From Haloactinopolyspora alba (lineage in GTDB: Bacteria; Actinomycetota; Actinomycetes; Jiangellales; Jiangellaceae), in contig NZ_PYGE01000012.1 in assembly GCF_003014555.1 (NCBI RefSeq), forward strand, positions 101,031 to 165,030: 64,000 nucleotides of DNA, given 5' to 3'. The notes beneath the pieces are model-generated. The model worked only from the letters and a program-made list of their open reading frames with translations. It was not told the DNA's origin and did no database searches. The position numbers and the translations under genes are program-made. Shown here piece by piece: positions 1-9,884 of this stretch. Numbering within the stretch: the first letter of the stretch is position 1; each line of letters begins with the position of its first letter.

Positions 1-809
1 ACCGCCGCGTGATGGTCCTCGGACTCGCCGCTGGCCTGCATCATCGCGGCCTCGTGCTCGATCGACTCGTCGAACGTGTGCGTCGAGGACACCTCCAGCG
101 CGCTGCGCAGCGCCGCATAGGCGAGCGTCGGACCGGCCGCCAGTTGCCGGGCGAGCTCGAGCGTGCGGGCGAGCACCTCGTCGGCGGGCACGACCTCGGT
201 GGCCAGGCCGAGCTGAAGGGCCTCGTCGGCGGGGACCGTCCGGGGGAAGAACAGCAGCTCGCGAGCTTTCGCCCAGCCGACCAGCCGCGGCAGCGTCCAC
301 GACGACCCGGTGTCGCACGACAGGCCGATGCCGGTGAACGCGAGGTTGAAGCCCGCCGTGTCCGCGACGACGCGCAGGTCGCAGCCGAACGCGTACGAGG
401 CGCCGGCTCCGGCGGCGACACCGTTCACGGCGGCGAGCACCGGCTTCGGCATCGTCGCCATCGCCCGGACCGTCGGGTTGTAGTGCTCGCGGACGGTGCC
501 GGCCAGCCCGCCGTCGCCGGACTCCAGGGCGCGGGCGTGTTCCTTGAGGTCCTGGCCGACGCAGAAGGCGCGCCCCGACCCCGTCAGCACGACGGCGCGC
601 GCCGAGGGGTCGTCGGCGGCGGCGAGAACGGTGTCGCGCAGCGCCACCTTCGTCCGGGTGTCGAGGCTGTTCATGGTGTCCGGGCGGTTCAGCGTGATGA
701 CGCCGACGGCGTCGGTCACCTCGTACCGGACCGGTGCGTCCGGGCCGTCCTGGCCGTCCAGGTCGGCGAGGTCAGCAGGGTCAGCGGGGTCGTTCGGGTC
801 GTCGGTCAC
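1..809 (-). CDS. Enoyl-CoA hydratase/isomerase family protein (3' end outside window)
   Basis: Crotonase-fold enzyme that would hydrate or isomerise an acyl-CoA in the cytoplasm, in beta-oxidation or phenylacetyl-CoA breakdown. About 269 codons are present and the C-terminus runs off the left edge, probably by only 10-20 residues. Reading the complement gives typical crotonase landmarks: GVITLNRPD near residue 31, GSGRAFCVGQDL near 75 (oxyanion-hole and CoA-binding loop), and AAVNGVAAGAGAS near 120. The N-terminus is an acidic, low-complexity DPADLADLDG stretch. The GTG start overlaps the stop of the upstream PaaX-type regulator (GTGA), so the two are translationally coupled. This pairing fits PaaG/PaaB-like enzymes of phenylacetate degradation, but the rest of a paa cluster is not visible, so the substrate is an inference. 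Confidence 0.85.
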   Translation of the reverse strand, partial: MTDDPNDPADPADLADLDGQDGPDAPVRYEVTDAVGVITLNRPDTMNSLDTRTKVALRDTVLAAADDPSARAVVLTGSGRAFCVGQDLKEHARALESGDGGLAGTVREHYNPTVRAMATMPKPVLAAVNGVAAGAGASYAFGCDLRVVADTAGFNLAFTGIGLSCDTGSSWTLPRLVGWAKARELLFFPRTVPADEALQLGLATEVVPADEVLARTLELARQLAAGPTLAYAALRSALEVSSTHTFDESIEHEAAMMQASGESEDHHAA

Positions 810-1624
810 GTGTCTTCCTTCCTGCTCGGCCCGGCGATGGCCAGGCAGTGGTCCACGAAACGCGCCGCAGCCGGCAGCAACCGGCCGGCCTGCTCGTCGA
901 AGAACCGGGCCGCGTCGTCGCCGGGCCAGTCGTCCGGTAGCAGGGTCCGCGGCAGCCCCGGGTCGGTGAAGAGGAACTTGCGCCACTCGTGGACCAGCCG
1001 GCTGCGGGTCGCGAACGCCTGCTCGTCCGTCGGCGCGTCGGGCAGGGCGGCCAGCAGCTCCCGCGCCTCGGCGAGCCAGCGCTGGTAGGAGCGGCCCACG
1101 GCGTCGAGGTCCCACGCCCGGCGCACCAGCTCGGCGTCGTCGCCCTGGTGGCGCGCGTTGAACCGCTCGGCACGCAGCTTCTCCGCGTCGAGCAGCGAGG
1201 ACAGCTCCGGTGACGGGCGAGCGGCGATCCAGGTGCCGTCGCCCACCGGCGCGTAGCCCAGGTACGCGAGGCCGTTGCGGATGCGTTCACGTGTGGCACG
1301 CTGCGCCGAGCGTTGCGGCACCACCACGTGCCAGCGGCCGTCCCACGAGTCGGCGCCGTCGGTGCGGTAGATCCTGGCAGCGGCTTCGCGGAGCCGCCGG
1401 TCGGCGCGCTCGGTCAGCTCGTACCCAGGGGCGCCGCCGAGCCGGACCGGGCGCAACCAGTCCTGCTTGACCATCCGGGACACCGCCGTGCGCACCGCGG
1501 GCGCGGCGATGCCCAGCGGTTCGAGCAGGCGCACGAGGGCCGCGACGCGGGCACGGCCTCCACGTGCACGGATGTGGTCGCCGTAGAGGTCGAACAGTGC
1601 GGACCGGGCATTCACGTCTGCCAT
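806..1624 (-). CDS. PaaX family transcriptional regulator
   Basis: Predicted repressor of the PaaX type, which in characterised bacteria senses phenylacetyl-CoA. The protein is 272 residues, close to family length. Residues 1-70 form the N-terminal winged helix (ALFDLYGDHIRARGG, then PAVRTAVSRMVKQDWL as recognition region), followed by the PaaX central domain (DGRWHVVVPQ, RNGLAYLGYAP) and C-terminal PaaX_C helices (RSRLVHEWRKFLFTDPGLP). The chosen ATG at 1624 has a poor ribosome site; a GTG three codons downstream (1615) sits eight bases after AGGA and is an equally good start. The gene leads a two-gene unit with the enoyl-CoA hydratase, which it probably regulates. Confidence 0.85.
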   Translation of the reverse strand: MADVNARSALFDLYGDHIRARGGRARVAALVRLLEPLGIAAPAVRTAVSRMVKQDWLRPVRLGGAPGYELTERADRRLREAAARIYRTDGADSWDGRWHVVVPQRSAQRATRERIRNGLAYLGYAPVGDGTWIAARPSPELSSLLDAEKLRAERFNARHQGDDAELVRRAWDLDAVGRSYQRWLAEARELLAALPDAPTDEQAFATRSRLVHEWRKFLFTDPGLPRTLLPDDWPGDDAARFFDEQAGRLLPAAARFVDHCLAIAGPSRKEDT

Positions 1625-1694
1625 CCTGCCCGACGTCGGCATCCGCCGTCGCGGCCGGAGTGACCGCGGTCTCCCTGCTGCGACCGCGATGCGG

Positions 1695-1754
1695 GATAAT
1701 GACCTCATCGTGACGCACACGGGGTCGCCCTCTGGCAATCCAGGGGGCCGTGTG
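1695..1754 (+). promoter_or_regulatory. Putative promoter and leader hairpin of the DUF3117 gene
   Basis: GATAAT at 1695-1700 is a good -10 hexamer in this GC-rich background. About 16 bases downstream, CACACGG (1716-1722) pairs with CCGTGTG (1748-1754), and inside it CCCTCTGG faces CCAGGGGG, forming a stable hairpin in the presumed 5' untranslated region. The ribosome site AAGGAAGGGG follows at about 1768-1775. No convincing -35 is visible. Confidence 0.45.
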
Positions 1755-1783
1755 CGCGCTGTGAGGAAGGAAGGGGTGCGCGG

Positions 1784-1951
1784 ATGGCGGCGATGAAGCC
1801 GCGGACTGGCGACGGGCCGCTCGAGGTCACCAAAGAGGGGCGTGGCATCGTGATGCGAGTCCCGATCGAGGGCGGCGGTCGTCTGGTCGTCGAGCTCACG
1901 GCCGACGAGGCCGGCGCGCTGGGCGAGGCGCTGAATGATGTCGTCGGCTGA
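1784..1951 (+). CDS. DUF3117 domain-containing small protein
   Basis: A 55-residue protein of unknown function, nearly universal in Actinomycetota. The sequence begins MAAMKPRTGDGPLEVTKEGR and continues with a predicted beta-rich core (GIVMRVPIEGGGRLVVEL) and a short C-terminal helix (ADEAGALGEALNDVVG), matching the family over its full length. The ATG lies about eight bases after AAGGAAGGGG. It stands alone between the divergent paaX gene and a strong hairpin terminator, so it is probably monocistronic. No function can be assigned from sequence. Confidence 0.93.
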   Translation: MAAMKPRTGDGPLEVTKEGRGIVMRVPIEGGGRLVVELTADEAGALGEALNDVVG

Positions 1952-1986
1952 CGGATCGGTGTCGTGAGCCGTACGAGCTCTGTGAA

Positions 1987-2025
1987 CCGCTCCCGTCCGG
2001 CGCCGAGTGGACCGGACGGGAGCGG
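1987..2025 (+). terminator. Perfect 14-bp hairpin terminator after the DUF3117 gene
   Basis: CCGCTCCCGTCCGG (1987-2000) is exactly complementary to 2012-2025, with an 11-base loop. There is no following T-run, as is common in actinobacteria. It lies 35 bases after the DUF3117 stop and 38 bases before the pepA start, so it could also shape the pepA leader. Confidence 0.7.
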
Positions 2026-2063
2026 TGATCGTCGAAGACGTACACGGGTGACGAGGAGTGGGC

Positions 2064-3707
2064 GTGCCAGCTGAGAGCACCATCCGTCCGACCGAAGTGG
2101 TGGCCGACGCCAGGCCGGTGCTGGACGTCGAGGCCGGTACGTTGGCGCTGCCGGTGTGGCCGGAGACGGACCCGGAGTCCGGTGAGTCCGGTGAGGCGGG
2201 CGGCCCTGGCGGCCAGAATGGTCCGGGTGGCCCGGCCGGCCCGGCGGGCCCGAGGGTGGGAACCGGCGCCGACGAGGTCGCGAGCGCCCTGGGGCTCGAC
2301 CTGCCGCTGATCCTCGACCGTGAGAACGCGAAGGGTGAGCCGGGCGAGATCGTCTCCGTGCCCGTCTACGCCGCCGGCCGCGGTGCTGCCAGCGTCGACG
2401 GCGAGGTCGACGTCACCCGGGTGCTGCTCGTGGGTGTCGGCGACGGCACGGCCGCGTCGTTCCGCCGCGCCGGCGCCGCCGTGGCGCGTGCCGCCAAGGG
2501 GGTCGAGCGCCTGGGCAGCACCGTCACGGCGGGCGCCGACGACGCCCGTGTCCGCGCGTTCGTCGAGGGCGCGGTGCTGGCCACGTACGCCCTCGGCGGG
2601 TTCCGCGGCTCCGAGGCCCCCGCGCGGACGTTGCCGTTGGGCACGCTCGTGCTCGCCGGCGACGAGGACCGCTCGACCGTGGTGCGGCTGGCGTCCGCGG
2701 TGGCGGAGGCGACGTGGACGGCCCGTGACCTGGTGCACACGCCGTCGAACGTGAAAGATCCGGCGTGGTTGGCCGAGCGGGCACGCCAGCTGGGGTCCGC
2801 GCACGGTCTCGACGTCCGGGTGCGCGACGAGAAGGCGCTCGAGGCCGAAGGCTTCGGTGGCATTCTCGCGGTGGGCATGGGCTCGGCGCGGCCGCCGCGG
2901 CTGATCGCCATGCGCTACGAGCCCGAGGGCGCCGGCGCCACCACACCGCACGTCGTCCTGGTGGGCAAGGGCATCACCTACGACACCGGCGGGCTGTCGT
3001 TGAAGCCGCGCGAGGCCATGGTGCCGATGAAGACCGACATGTCCGGCGGCGCCGTCGTCATGGGCGTGCTCTCGGCGGTGCGTGAGCTCGGCGTGGACGT
3101 CCGGGTGACCGGGCTGGTCGCGGCGGCGGAGAACATGCCGGGCGCGTCCGCGCAGCGGCCCAGCGACGTCATCCGGCAGTACGACGGCACCACCGTCGAG
3201 GTGCTGAACACCGACGCCGAAGGCCGCCTGGTGCTGGCGGACGCCATCGGGTACGCGGTGGCCGAGCTGGAACCGAGCGTCGTCGTCGACGTCGCCACCC
3301 TGACCGGTGCCGCCACCCAGGGCCTCGGGCGCACCCACGCGGCCATGTACGCCACCGGTGACGACCTCGCCGCCGCGCTCACCCGCGCCGGCGACGCCTC
3401 CGGCGAGCGGATGTGGCGGCTGCCGCTGGTCGACGACTACCGCTCCGCGCTGGAGTCCTCGGTGGCCGACGTCGCGCACATCGAGACCACGAAGGTCGGC
3501 GGCGGCTCCATCACTGCCGCGCTGTTCCTGCAGCGATTCGTCCGTGACGTCGCGTGGGCCCATCTCGACATCGCGGGGGTTGGCCGGGCCGACGCGGATC
3601 GCGCCGAGGTCGTCAAGGGCGGCACCGCGTTCGGGGTCCGCGCCCTGCTGTACTGGCTCGAGGAGGGCGTCTCGGTCGCGCCCGGCGGAGCGGGGCGGCC
3701 TCGGTGA
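2064..3707 (+). CDS. pepA: Leucyl aminopeptidase (M17 family)
   Basis: Cytosolic metallo-aminopeptidase that removes N-terminal residues from peptides using two divalent metal ions. The protein is 547 residues with the usual M17 layout: a variable N-terminal macrodomain-like part and a C-terminal catalytic domain. The family signature NTDAEGRLVL is present, as are the metal and lysine motifs VGKGITYDTGGLSLKP and MKTDMSGGA. GTG at 2064 is preferred because GAGGAG lies five bases upstream; an earlier in-frame GTG at 2058 overlaps that ribosome site. A Gly/Pro-rich insert (GEAGGPGGQNGPGGPAGPAG, about residues 45-65) is unusual for the family and probably a disordered loop. It is followed by the first GATCAGGTGAC repeat array. 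Confidence 0.95.
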   Translation: MPAESTIRPTEVVADARPVLDVEAGTLALPVWPETDPESGESGEAGGPGGQNGPGGPAGPAGPRVGTGADEVASALGLDLPLILDRENAKGEPGEIVSVPVYAAGRGAASVDGEVDVTRVLLVGVGDGTAASFRRAGAAVARAAKGVERLGSTVTAGADDARVRAFVEGAVLATYALGGFRGSEAPARTLPLGTLVLAGDEDRSTVVRLASAVAEATWTARDLVHTPSNVKDPAWLAERARQLGSAHGLDVRVRDEKALEAEGFGGILAVGMGSARPPRLIAMRYEPEGAGATTPHVVLVGKGITYDTGGLSLKPREAMVPMKTDMSGGAVVMGVLSAVRELGVDVRVTGLVAAAENMPGASAQRPSDVIRQYDGTTVEVLNTDAEGRLVLADAIGYAVAELEPSVVVDVATLTGAATQGLGRTHAAMYATGDDLAAALTRAGDASGERMWRLPLVDDYRSALESSVADVAHIETTKVGGGSITAALFLQRFVRDVAWAHLDIAGVGRADADRAEVVKGGTAFGVRALLYWLEEGVSVAPGGAGRPR

Positions 3708-3756
3708 GAAGCCGGCGGACGGCTTCGCACCCCCGTCGGCTCGGCCGGTAGCTTTT

Positions 3757-3921
3757 GTCACCTGATCGCGATTTCGTCACCTGATCACCGCCGCGTGAAC
3801 GATCAGGTGACGCGATGCCGGGTGTGGGGCGCGGGGCGTCACCTGATCGCGTCTCAGCATGCGGATGCGAAATGATCAGGTGACAGCAGGGGCCGGATAC
3901 GGGCGGCATTGTCACCTGATC
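3757..3921 (+). repeat. Array A: six copies of GTCACCTGATC / GATCAGGTGAC
   Basis: The 11-mer GTCACCTGATC occurs forward at 3757, 3776, 3838 and 3911 and as its complement at 3801 and 3874, so forward and reverse copies alternate and can form hairpins (3776/3801 and 3838/3874). Copies are 19 to 37 bases apart. The same 11-mer forms two further arrays near 25.1 kb and 48.3 kb and is not seen inside genes. The array fills most of the 279 bases between pepA and the next gene. Confidence 0.9.
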
Positions 3922-3986
3922 ATCGGCCGACGCGCTGATGCCGGCGCCCGCGGCACTGACGGCACGTCCCGACGTGGAGGTAGGAG

Positions 3987-4334
3987 ATGTACGGACTGAC
4001 GGTGCGCTGGTCGCTGGCGCAGGCGCCCGAGGGTGTCGACGCGGAGCTGCGCGAATACGTGCACGGCACGTCGCTGGCGAGGTTCAGCGAGATGGACGGG
4101 CTGCGGTTCAAGACCTGGCGCACCCGGCCGGGGGAGTGGTTCGAGGGCACCTACGTCTTCGAGACGGCACAGGCGCGGGACGAGTTCGCCGAGTCGTTCG
4201 CCGCCACGGCCGCCGACTCGCCGGGCTCGCGGATGATCGGCTCGCCGCCGATTCTGCAGGAGACGTTCGACGTCGTCGCCGTCGCGGAAGGGAAGGCCGG
4301 CTTCGCGGCCGGCCCCGGCCCGGACCCCGCCTAG
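3987..4334 (+). CDS. Small protein, YdhR/ABM-like monooxygenase fold suspected
   Basis: A 115-residue protein I do not recognise with certainty. It starts MYGLTVRWSL and has alternating strands and helices (REYVHGTSLARFSEMDGL, FKTWRTRPGEWFEGTYVFE, ARDEFAESFAATA) resembling small dimeric ferredoxin-like YdhR or antibiotic-biosynthesis-monooxygenase proteins, in which the phrase GLRFKTW...GEWFEGTYVF is typical. There is no signal peptide. The C-terminal tail (AGFAAGPGPDPA) is low complexity. The ATG follows a GGAGG at about 3976. It is flanked by repeat array A and by an inverted repeat downstream, and appears monocistronic. Confidence 0.6.
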   Translation: MYGLTVRWSLAQAPEGVDAELREYVHGTSLARFSEMDGLRFKTWRTRPGEWFEGTYVFETAQARDEFAESFAATAADSPGSRMIGSPPILQETFDVVAVAEGKAGFAAGPGPDPA

Positions 4335-4393
4335 CCCAAGCCCGCCCTCGCGCCCGCCCTGGCGCCCCGCCCCAGACCTCGCCCGCCCCTCCT

Positions 4394-4512
4394 GCGTTGA
4401 TCTTGGAGTTTCGGCTCGCAAGGCCGGCGCCGAGAGCTACAGCGAGCAGGGCAAGAAGGGGCTCAGGACCGGACGTTTCGGTCGCTGGAGCCCGCAAACT
4501 CCACGCTCAACG
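4394..4512 (+). repeat. Imperfect inverted repeat, GCGTTGATCTTGGAGTT family
   Basis: Left arm GCGTTGATCTTGGAGTT at 4394-4410; right arm AAACTCCACGCTCAACG at 4496-4512 is a decayed complement with two mismatches. About 85 bases separate the arms. The right arm contains the TGA stop (4507-4509 on the minus strand) of the alpha/beta hydrolase. A perfect copy of the same element lies at 6213-6290. Confidence 0.8.
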
Positions 4513-5409
4513 GGGCGGGGCGGTGTGGTTCAGCACGGCGTCGACGACGAGGTCCCACAGCTGCTGCGGCGGCATCTGGTGACCGACGCCCGGCAATGCC
4601 ACGAGCCGGGCGCCCGGGATCTCGCGCGCCAGCGCTTCACCGTGCGGGAACGGGAGCAATGGATCGTCGGTGCCGTGCATGACCAGCGTGGGCGCCGTGA
4701 TCTCGGCCAGGCGGTGCCGTACCGGCTCGCCGCCCTCGAGGATCCAGTGGTTGGTCTGGCAGGCCACGATGTCGGTGGTGCGGTCGTACATCCGGCCGGC
4801 GATCGTGCGGGCCCGGTCGTCGTCGTACGGGACCGATCCGGCGAACGGCCGTTCACTCTGCACGAGGTGCTCCACCGCCGCCGCCCGGTCGGACCAGTCC
4901 GGCTCGGGCGCGTCGTCGGTGAACGCTGCCGAGATGCGCGGTTCCATCGGCGGAAGTTCCGGTGCGTCCGGGCCGTGTGGTCCGTCGGGTGTCGTGGACA
5001 TCAGCGTCAGCCCGGCCACCCGCTGCGGGTGGAGCACGGCCAGATGCTGGGCGATTCCGCCGCCCATCGAGACGCCCGCGACGTGCGCGGCCGTGATCCC
5101 GAACCCGTCCAGGACGGCGAGGGCGTCGGTCACCAGGTCGGTGCCGCTGTAGCCGGGCGCGCCGGGCGGGTAGCTGGTGGAACGGCCGGTGTCGCGGTTG
5201 TCGTAGCGGACGACGTAGCGCCCGCCCGCCGCGAGGCGCTCGCACAGCTCGTCCTCCCACCAGTCCATGGACGCGGCAGCGCCGGCGACGAGCAGGATCG
5301 GCGGGTGGGACGGGGTGCCGAACGCCTGGGCGCACAGCGTCGCGTCGCCGGACGGCAGCAACGTTTCGTCGGATCGGGGGATGTCAGCGGACGTGGTGGG
5401 CTCGGTCAT
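4507..5409 (-). CDS. Alpha/beta hydrolase
   Basis: A 300-residue alpha/beta-hydrolase-fold enzyme, probably an esterase or lactonase; the real substrate is unknown. The catalytic triad is visible: nucleophile Ser in GVSMGG (about residue 117), acid Asp in MHGTDDPLL (about 247) and His in GVGHQMPP (about 276). The strand-turn VRYDNRDTGRS matches the aclacinomycin-methylesterase-like subgroup. It is divergently transcribed from an HxlR-type regulator with 70 bases between the starts and a perfect operator-like palindrome in the gap, so it is the probable target of that regulator. Its stop codon lies inside an inverted repeat arm. Confidence 0.88.
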   Translation of the reverse strand: MTEPTTSADIPRSDETLLPSGDATLCAQAFGTPSHPPILLVAGAAASMDWWEDELCERLAAGGRYVVRYDNRDTGRSTSYPPGAPGYSGTDLVTDALAVLDGFGITAAHVAGVSMGGGIAQHLAVLHPQRVAGLTLMSTTPDGPHGPDAPELPPMEPRISAAFTDDAPEPDWSDRAAAVEHLVQSERPFAGSVPYDDDRARTIAGRMYDRTTDIVACQTNHWILEGGEPVRHRLAEITAPTLVMHGTDDPLLPFPHGEALAREIPGARLVALPGVGHQMPPQQLWDLVVDAVLNHTAPPR

Positions 5410-5439
5410 GGCGGCCTCCTATTGAATATGAAGAAGATG

Positions 5440-5454
5440 CTACAGTTTCTGTAG
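5440..5454 (+). promoter_or_regulatory. Operator-like palindrome between hydrolase and hxlR-type gene
   Basis: CTACAG-TTT-CTGTAG is a perfect 6-bp inverted repeat in an AT-rich patch of the 70-base divergent intergenic region. HxlR-family regulators bind such short palindromes between themselves and a divergent target, so this is the best candidate operator here. Its position would cover promoters for both genes. Confidence 0.55.
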
Positions 5455-5479
5455 TACTCATGGAAGTGGTGGTTTCCGC

Positions 5480-6220
5480 ATGAGCGTCCGCAGGCGCTAC
5501 GGCCAGGGCTGTCCCGTCGCGCACGCGCTGGACATGATCGGCGAGCGGTGGGCTCTGCTCGTCGTCCGCGAACTGCGGCTGGGCGGGCGCCGGTTCAGCG
5601 ACCTGCAGGAGGCGCTGCCCGGCGCCGGTCCGACCGTGTTGTCCCAGCGGCTGCGTGACCTGGAAAGCGTCGGCGTGCTGCGGCGGCGCACGCTGCCGTC
5701 GCCCGCCAACGCGCGGATCTACGAGTTGACGGACTGGGGTGCCGAACTGGAGCCGGTGTTCCGGGCGCTGGCGCGGTGGGGTGCGCGGTCACCGATCGTG
5801 CCGCTCGAGGGTCCGATCAGTTCCGACTCGATGATGCTCGGGTTGCGGACGTTCTTCCCGTCCACGGTGGATCCTCCGTGGTCGGCGACGTACGAGGTGC
5901 GCATCACCCGATCCGGGTCCGGCGGTCCGGAGGGCGTCGACGGGGGCGACGCTGACGGCGTCGACGGTGCGGGTTTCGACTCGTACGTCGTCGAGATTCT
6001 GGACGGACGGCTGCAGCGGCTGGCCCGGGACGTGCCCAGCGGTGCTCCGGACATCGTCGTCAGTGCGAGTCGCGACGCCCTCAAGGCCGTGCTGGACGGC
6101 ACGGAGTCCGCGGCCGCGGCCGTGGCCGCCGGACGGATCGACGTGGCGGGCGACGTCGAGACGGTGCAGCGCCTCGCCGACGCGAGCCGCAGCCTCCCGC
6201 CCGCCGCCTCAGCGCGTTGA
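5480..6220 (+). CDS. HxlR/MarR-like regulator with C-terminal SCP2-like domain
   Basis: A 246-residue DNA-binding protein. Residues 10-100 form an HxlR winged helix: the initial Cys (GQGCPVAHALDMIGERW), then LLVVRELRLGGRRFSDLQ, and the recognition segment LSQRLRDLESVGVL. Residues 140-240 look like a sterol-carrier-protein-2-type pocket (YVVEILDGRLQRLARDVPSG, ALKAVLDGTESAAAAVAAG), a combination seen in actinobacterial regulators that may sense a hydrophobic ligand. Its partner is the divergent hydrolase. The TGA stop (6218-6220) is part of the left arm of an inverted repeat shared with the convergent gene. Confidence 0.85.
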   Translation: MSVRRRYGQGCPVAHALDMIGERWALLVVRELRLGGRRFSDLQEALPGAGPTVLSQRLRDLESVGVLRRRTLPSPANARIYELTDWGAELEPVFRALARWGARSPIVPLEGPISSDSMMLGLRTFFPSTVDPPWSATYEVRITRSGSGGPEGVDGGDADGVDGAGFDSYVVEILDGRLQRLARDVPSGAPDIVVSASRDALKAVLDGTESAAAAVAAGRIDVAGDVETVQRLADASRSLPPAASAR

Positions 6221-6282
6221 TCTTGGAGTTGTTCCGGGTATCGCGTCCGGAATGTCCGATAGATGAACGAAGAACTCCAAGA

Positions 6283-6290
<8 letters not shown>
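6213..6290 (+). repeat. Perfect 18-bp inverted repeat carrying stop codons of both convergent genes
   Basis: CGCGTTGATCTTGGAGTT (6213-6230) is exactly complementary to 6273-6290, with a 42-base spacer. The left arm TGA at 6218-6220 ends the HxlR-type gene on the plus strand, and the right arm TGA (6283-6285 on the minus strand) ends the formate-dehydrogenase-like gene. The element therefore probably acts as a bidirectional terminator as well as defining both C-termini. Confidence 0.85.
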
Positions 6291-8586
<2,296 letters not shown>

Positions 8587-8614
8587 GTACTGACGGTAGT
8601 ACTTGCGGGCACCC

Positions 8615-8677
8615 TTTCCCATGATCATCGGCACTTTGCCGCTCATGTGGCGGACAAGTGCCGATGATCATGGGAAA
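8615..8677 (+). repeat. Perfect 22-bp inverted repeat upstream of the molybdoenzyme gene
   Basis: The arm at 8615-8636 (TTTCCCATGATCATCGGCAC plus TT) is exactly complementary to 8656-8677. The 19-base spacer has its own small hairpin (CCGC/GCGG). It sits 28 bases before the likely start of the molybdoenzyme gene and would form a very stable structure in its leader. The two arms contain TGATCA cores like the other repeats in this window. Confidence 0.85.
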
Positions 8678-8790
8678 CGGCTGGTCGAAAACCGGATGAG
8701 ACCGACGTGCGCCTGCCACTACGATGCCGGTCGATCCACTCGGTGAGGCCCGGGGTGAAGCCCGGGAGTGAACGGAAGGAGGCGACGACG

Positions 8791-8862
8791 ATGGCTGTCC
8801 GGTTGATGTCGCGCGCCTCCGACGGCGCCGCCAGCGCCCCGTTCCGTCCGCCCGCCGGCTGA
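8791..8862 (+). CDS. Possible 23-residue leader peptide upstream of the RIO kinase
   Basis: ATG at 8791 follows GGAAGGAGG at the ideal distance, the strongest ribosome site in this stretch. It opens a 23-codon frame (MAVRLMSRASDGAASAPFRP plus PAG) ending at TGA 8860-8862, 50 bases before the RIO kinase start. A CCCGGG/CCCGGG hairpin lies just upstream (about 8748-8765). It may be a translated leader or a genuine microprotein; no family is recognised. Confidence 0.4.
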   Translation: MAVRLMSRASDGAASAPFRPPAG

Positions 8863-8912
8863 TCCGCGCACTCGTCCCGGCGGGCGCCTCCCGGTCAAGG
8901 AGACCATCCGCC

Positions 8913-9866
8913 ATGCACGAGCAGGAGAACTTCGCCCGCATCCGCCGTCGCGGCAACCGCCGCGAAGACGACACCCGGTACGACCTCGACGCGGCCTTCG
9001 CCGAGTACGCCGCGCGTTTCGGCCAGGACACCGCGTCCGAGGCGGTGCCGCACGCCGCGTCCGGCGCCGCACCGGACGATCCGCCGCACGGGGACCGCTG
9101 GTCCACGTGGGACCACTCGACCGCCGGCGAGCGCGGCCCGCTGCCGCGACCGGAGTGGGTCGTCACCGAGCTGGCCGCCGTCGACACCGAGCTCGGCGTC
9201 CTCAAGACCGGCAAGGAGGCCGACGTGTTCCTGGTCGAACGCGGCGTCCCGGACACCGGCCCGGCGGTGTTGATGGCGGCGAAGCGCTACCGCGACCCAC
9301 AGCACCGGATGTTCCACCGCGACTCCGGCTACCTCGAGGGCCGGCAGGACAAGGAGTCGCGGGTCAATCGTGCGATGGCCAAGCGCACCGCGTTCGGCAA
9401 GGAGGTGATCGCCGGGCAGTGGGCGAACGCGGAGTTCGCCGCGCTGAGCCGGATGTGGTCCGGCGGGGTCGCCGTGCCGTACCCGGTGCAGATCGTCGGC
9501 ACCGAGCTGCTGATGGAGTTCGTCGGCGGCGACGACGGCGCGGCGGCGCCCCGTCTCGCGCAGCTGCGTCCGTCGCCGCCGGAGCTGACCGAACTGTGGG
9601 ACCAGCTGCGCGGCAACCTGTCGCTGATGGCCCGCGAGGGCCTGGCTCACGGGGACCTGTCCGCGTACAACATCCTGGTCCACGACGGCCGGCTGGTGAT
9701 CATCGACGTGCCGCAGATCGTGGACGTGATCGTCAACCCGAACGGCCCGGCGTACCTCGAACGCGACGTACGCAACGTCGGCAACTGGTTCGTCGCCCGG
9801 GGCCTGGACTCCGGCCGGGTGGACGAGCTCGCCGCGGACCTGCTTCGGGACACGCGTCCACGCTGA
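8913..9866 (+). CDS. RIO1-family serine/threonine protein kinase
   Basis: A 317-residue atypical protein kinase of the RIO family, which in archaea and eukaryotes acts in ribosome maturation; the bacterial substrate is unknown. Conserved elements are seen in order: the ATP-binding region GVLKTGKEADVFLVERG (about 96-112), the lysine in AAKRYRD (about 123), the catalytic loop LAHGDLSAYNILV (about 246) and metal-binding IIDVPQIVDV (about 262, where Asp is preserved). The first 85 residues are charged and acidic, probably disordered. ATG follows AAGGAG. It is 18 bases ahead of fdhD, but a functional link is only positional. Confidence 0.9.
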   Translation: MHEQENFARIRRRGNRREDDTRYDLDAAFAEYAARFGQDTASEAVPHAASGAAPDDPPHGDRWSTWDHSTAGERGPLPRPEWVVTELAAVDTELGVLKTGKEADVFLVERGVPDTGPAVLMAAKRYRDPQHRMFHRDSGYLEGRQDKESRVNRAMAKRTAFGKEVIAGQWANAEFAALSRMWSGGVAVPYPVQIVGTELLMEFVGGDDGAAAPRLAQLRPSPPELTELWDQLRGNLSLMAREGLAHGDLSAYNILVHDGRLVIIDVPQIVDVIVNPNGPAYLERDVRNVGNWFVARGLDSGRVDELAADLLRDTRPR

Positions 9867-9884
9867 GCGGACTACCGTGGGTTC

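Noticed and set aside
1896..3761. 621-codon open frame antisense to pepA
   Set aside because: High-GC codon bias opens long antisense frames; the product is Arg/Gly/His-rich without motifs, while pepA carries the full M17 signature.
4507..6220. Toxin-antitoxin or defence pair
   Set aside because: The hydrolase and HxlR-type regulator are a common divergent metabolic pair; no toxin motif is present.
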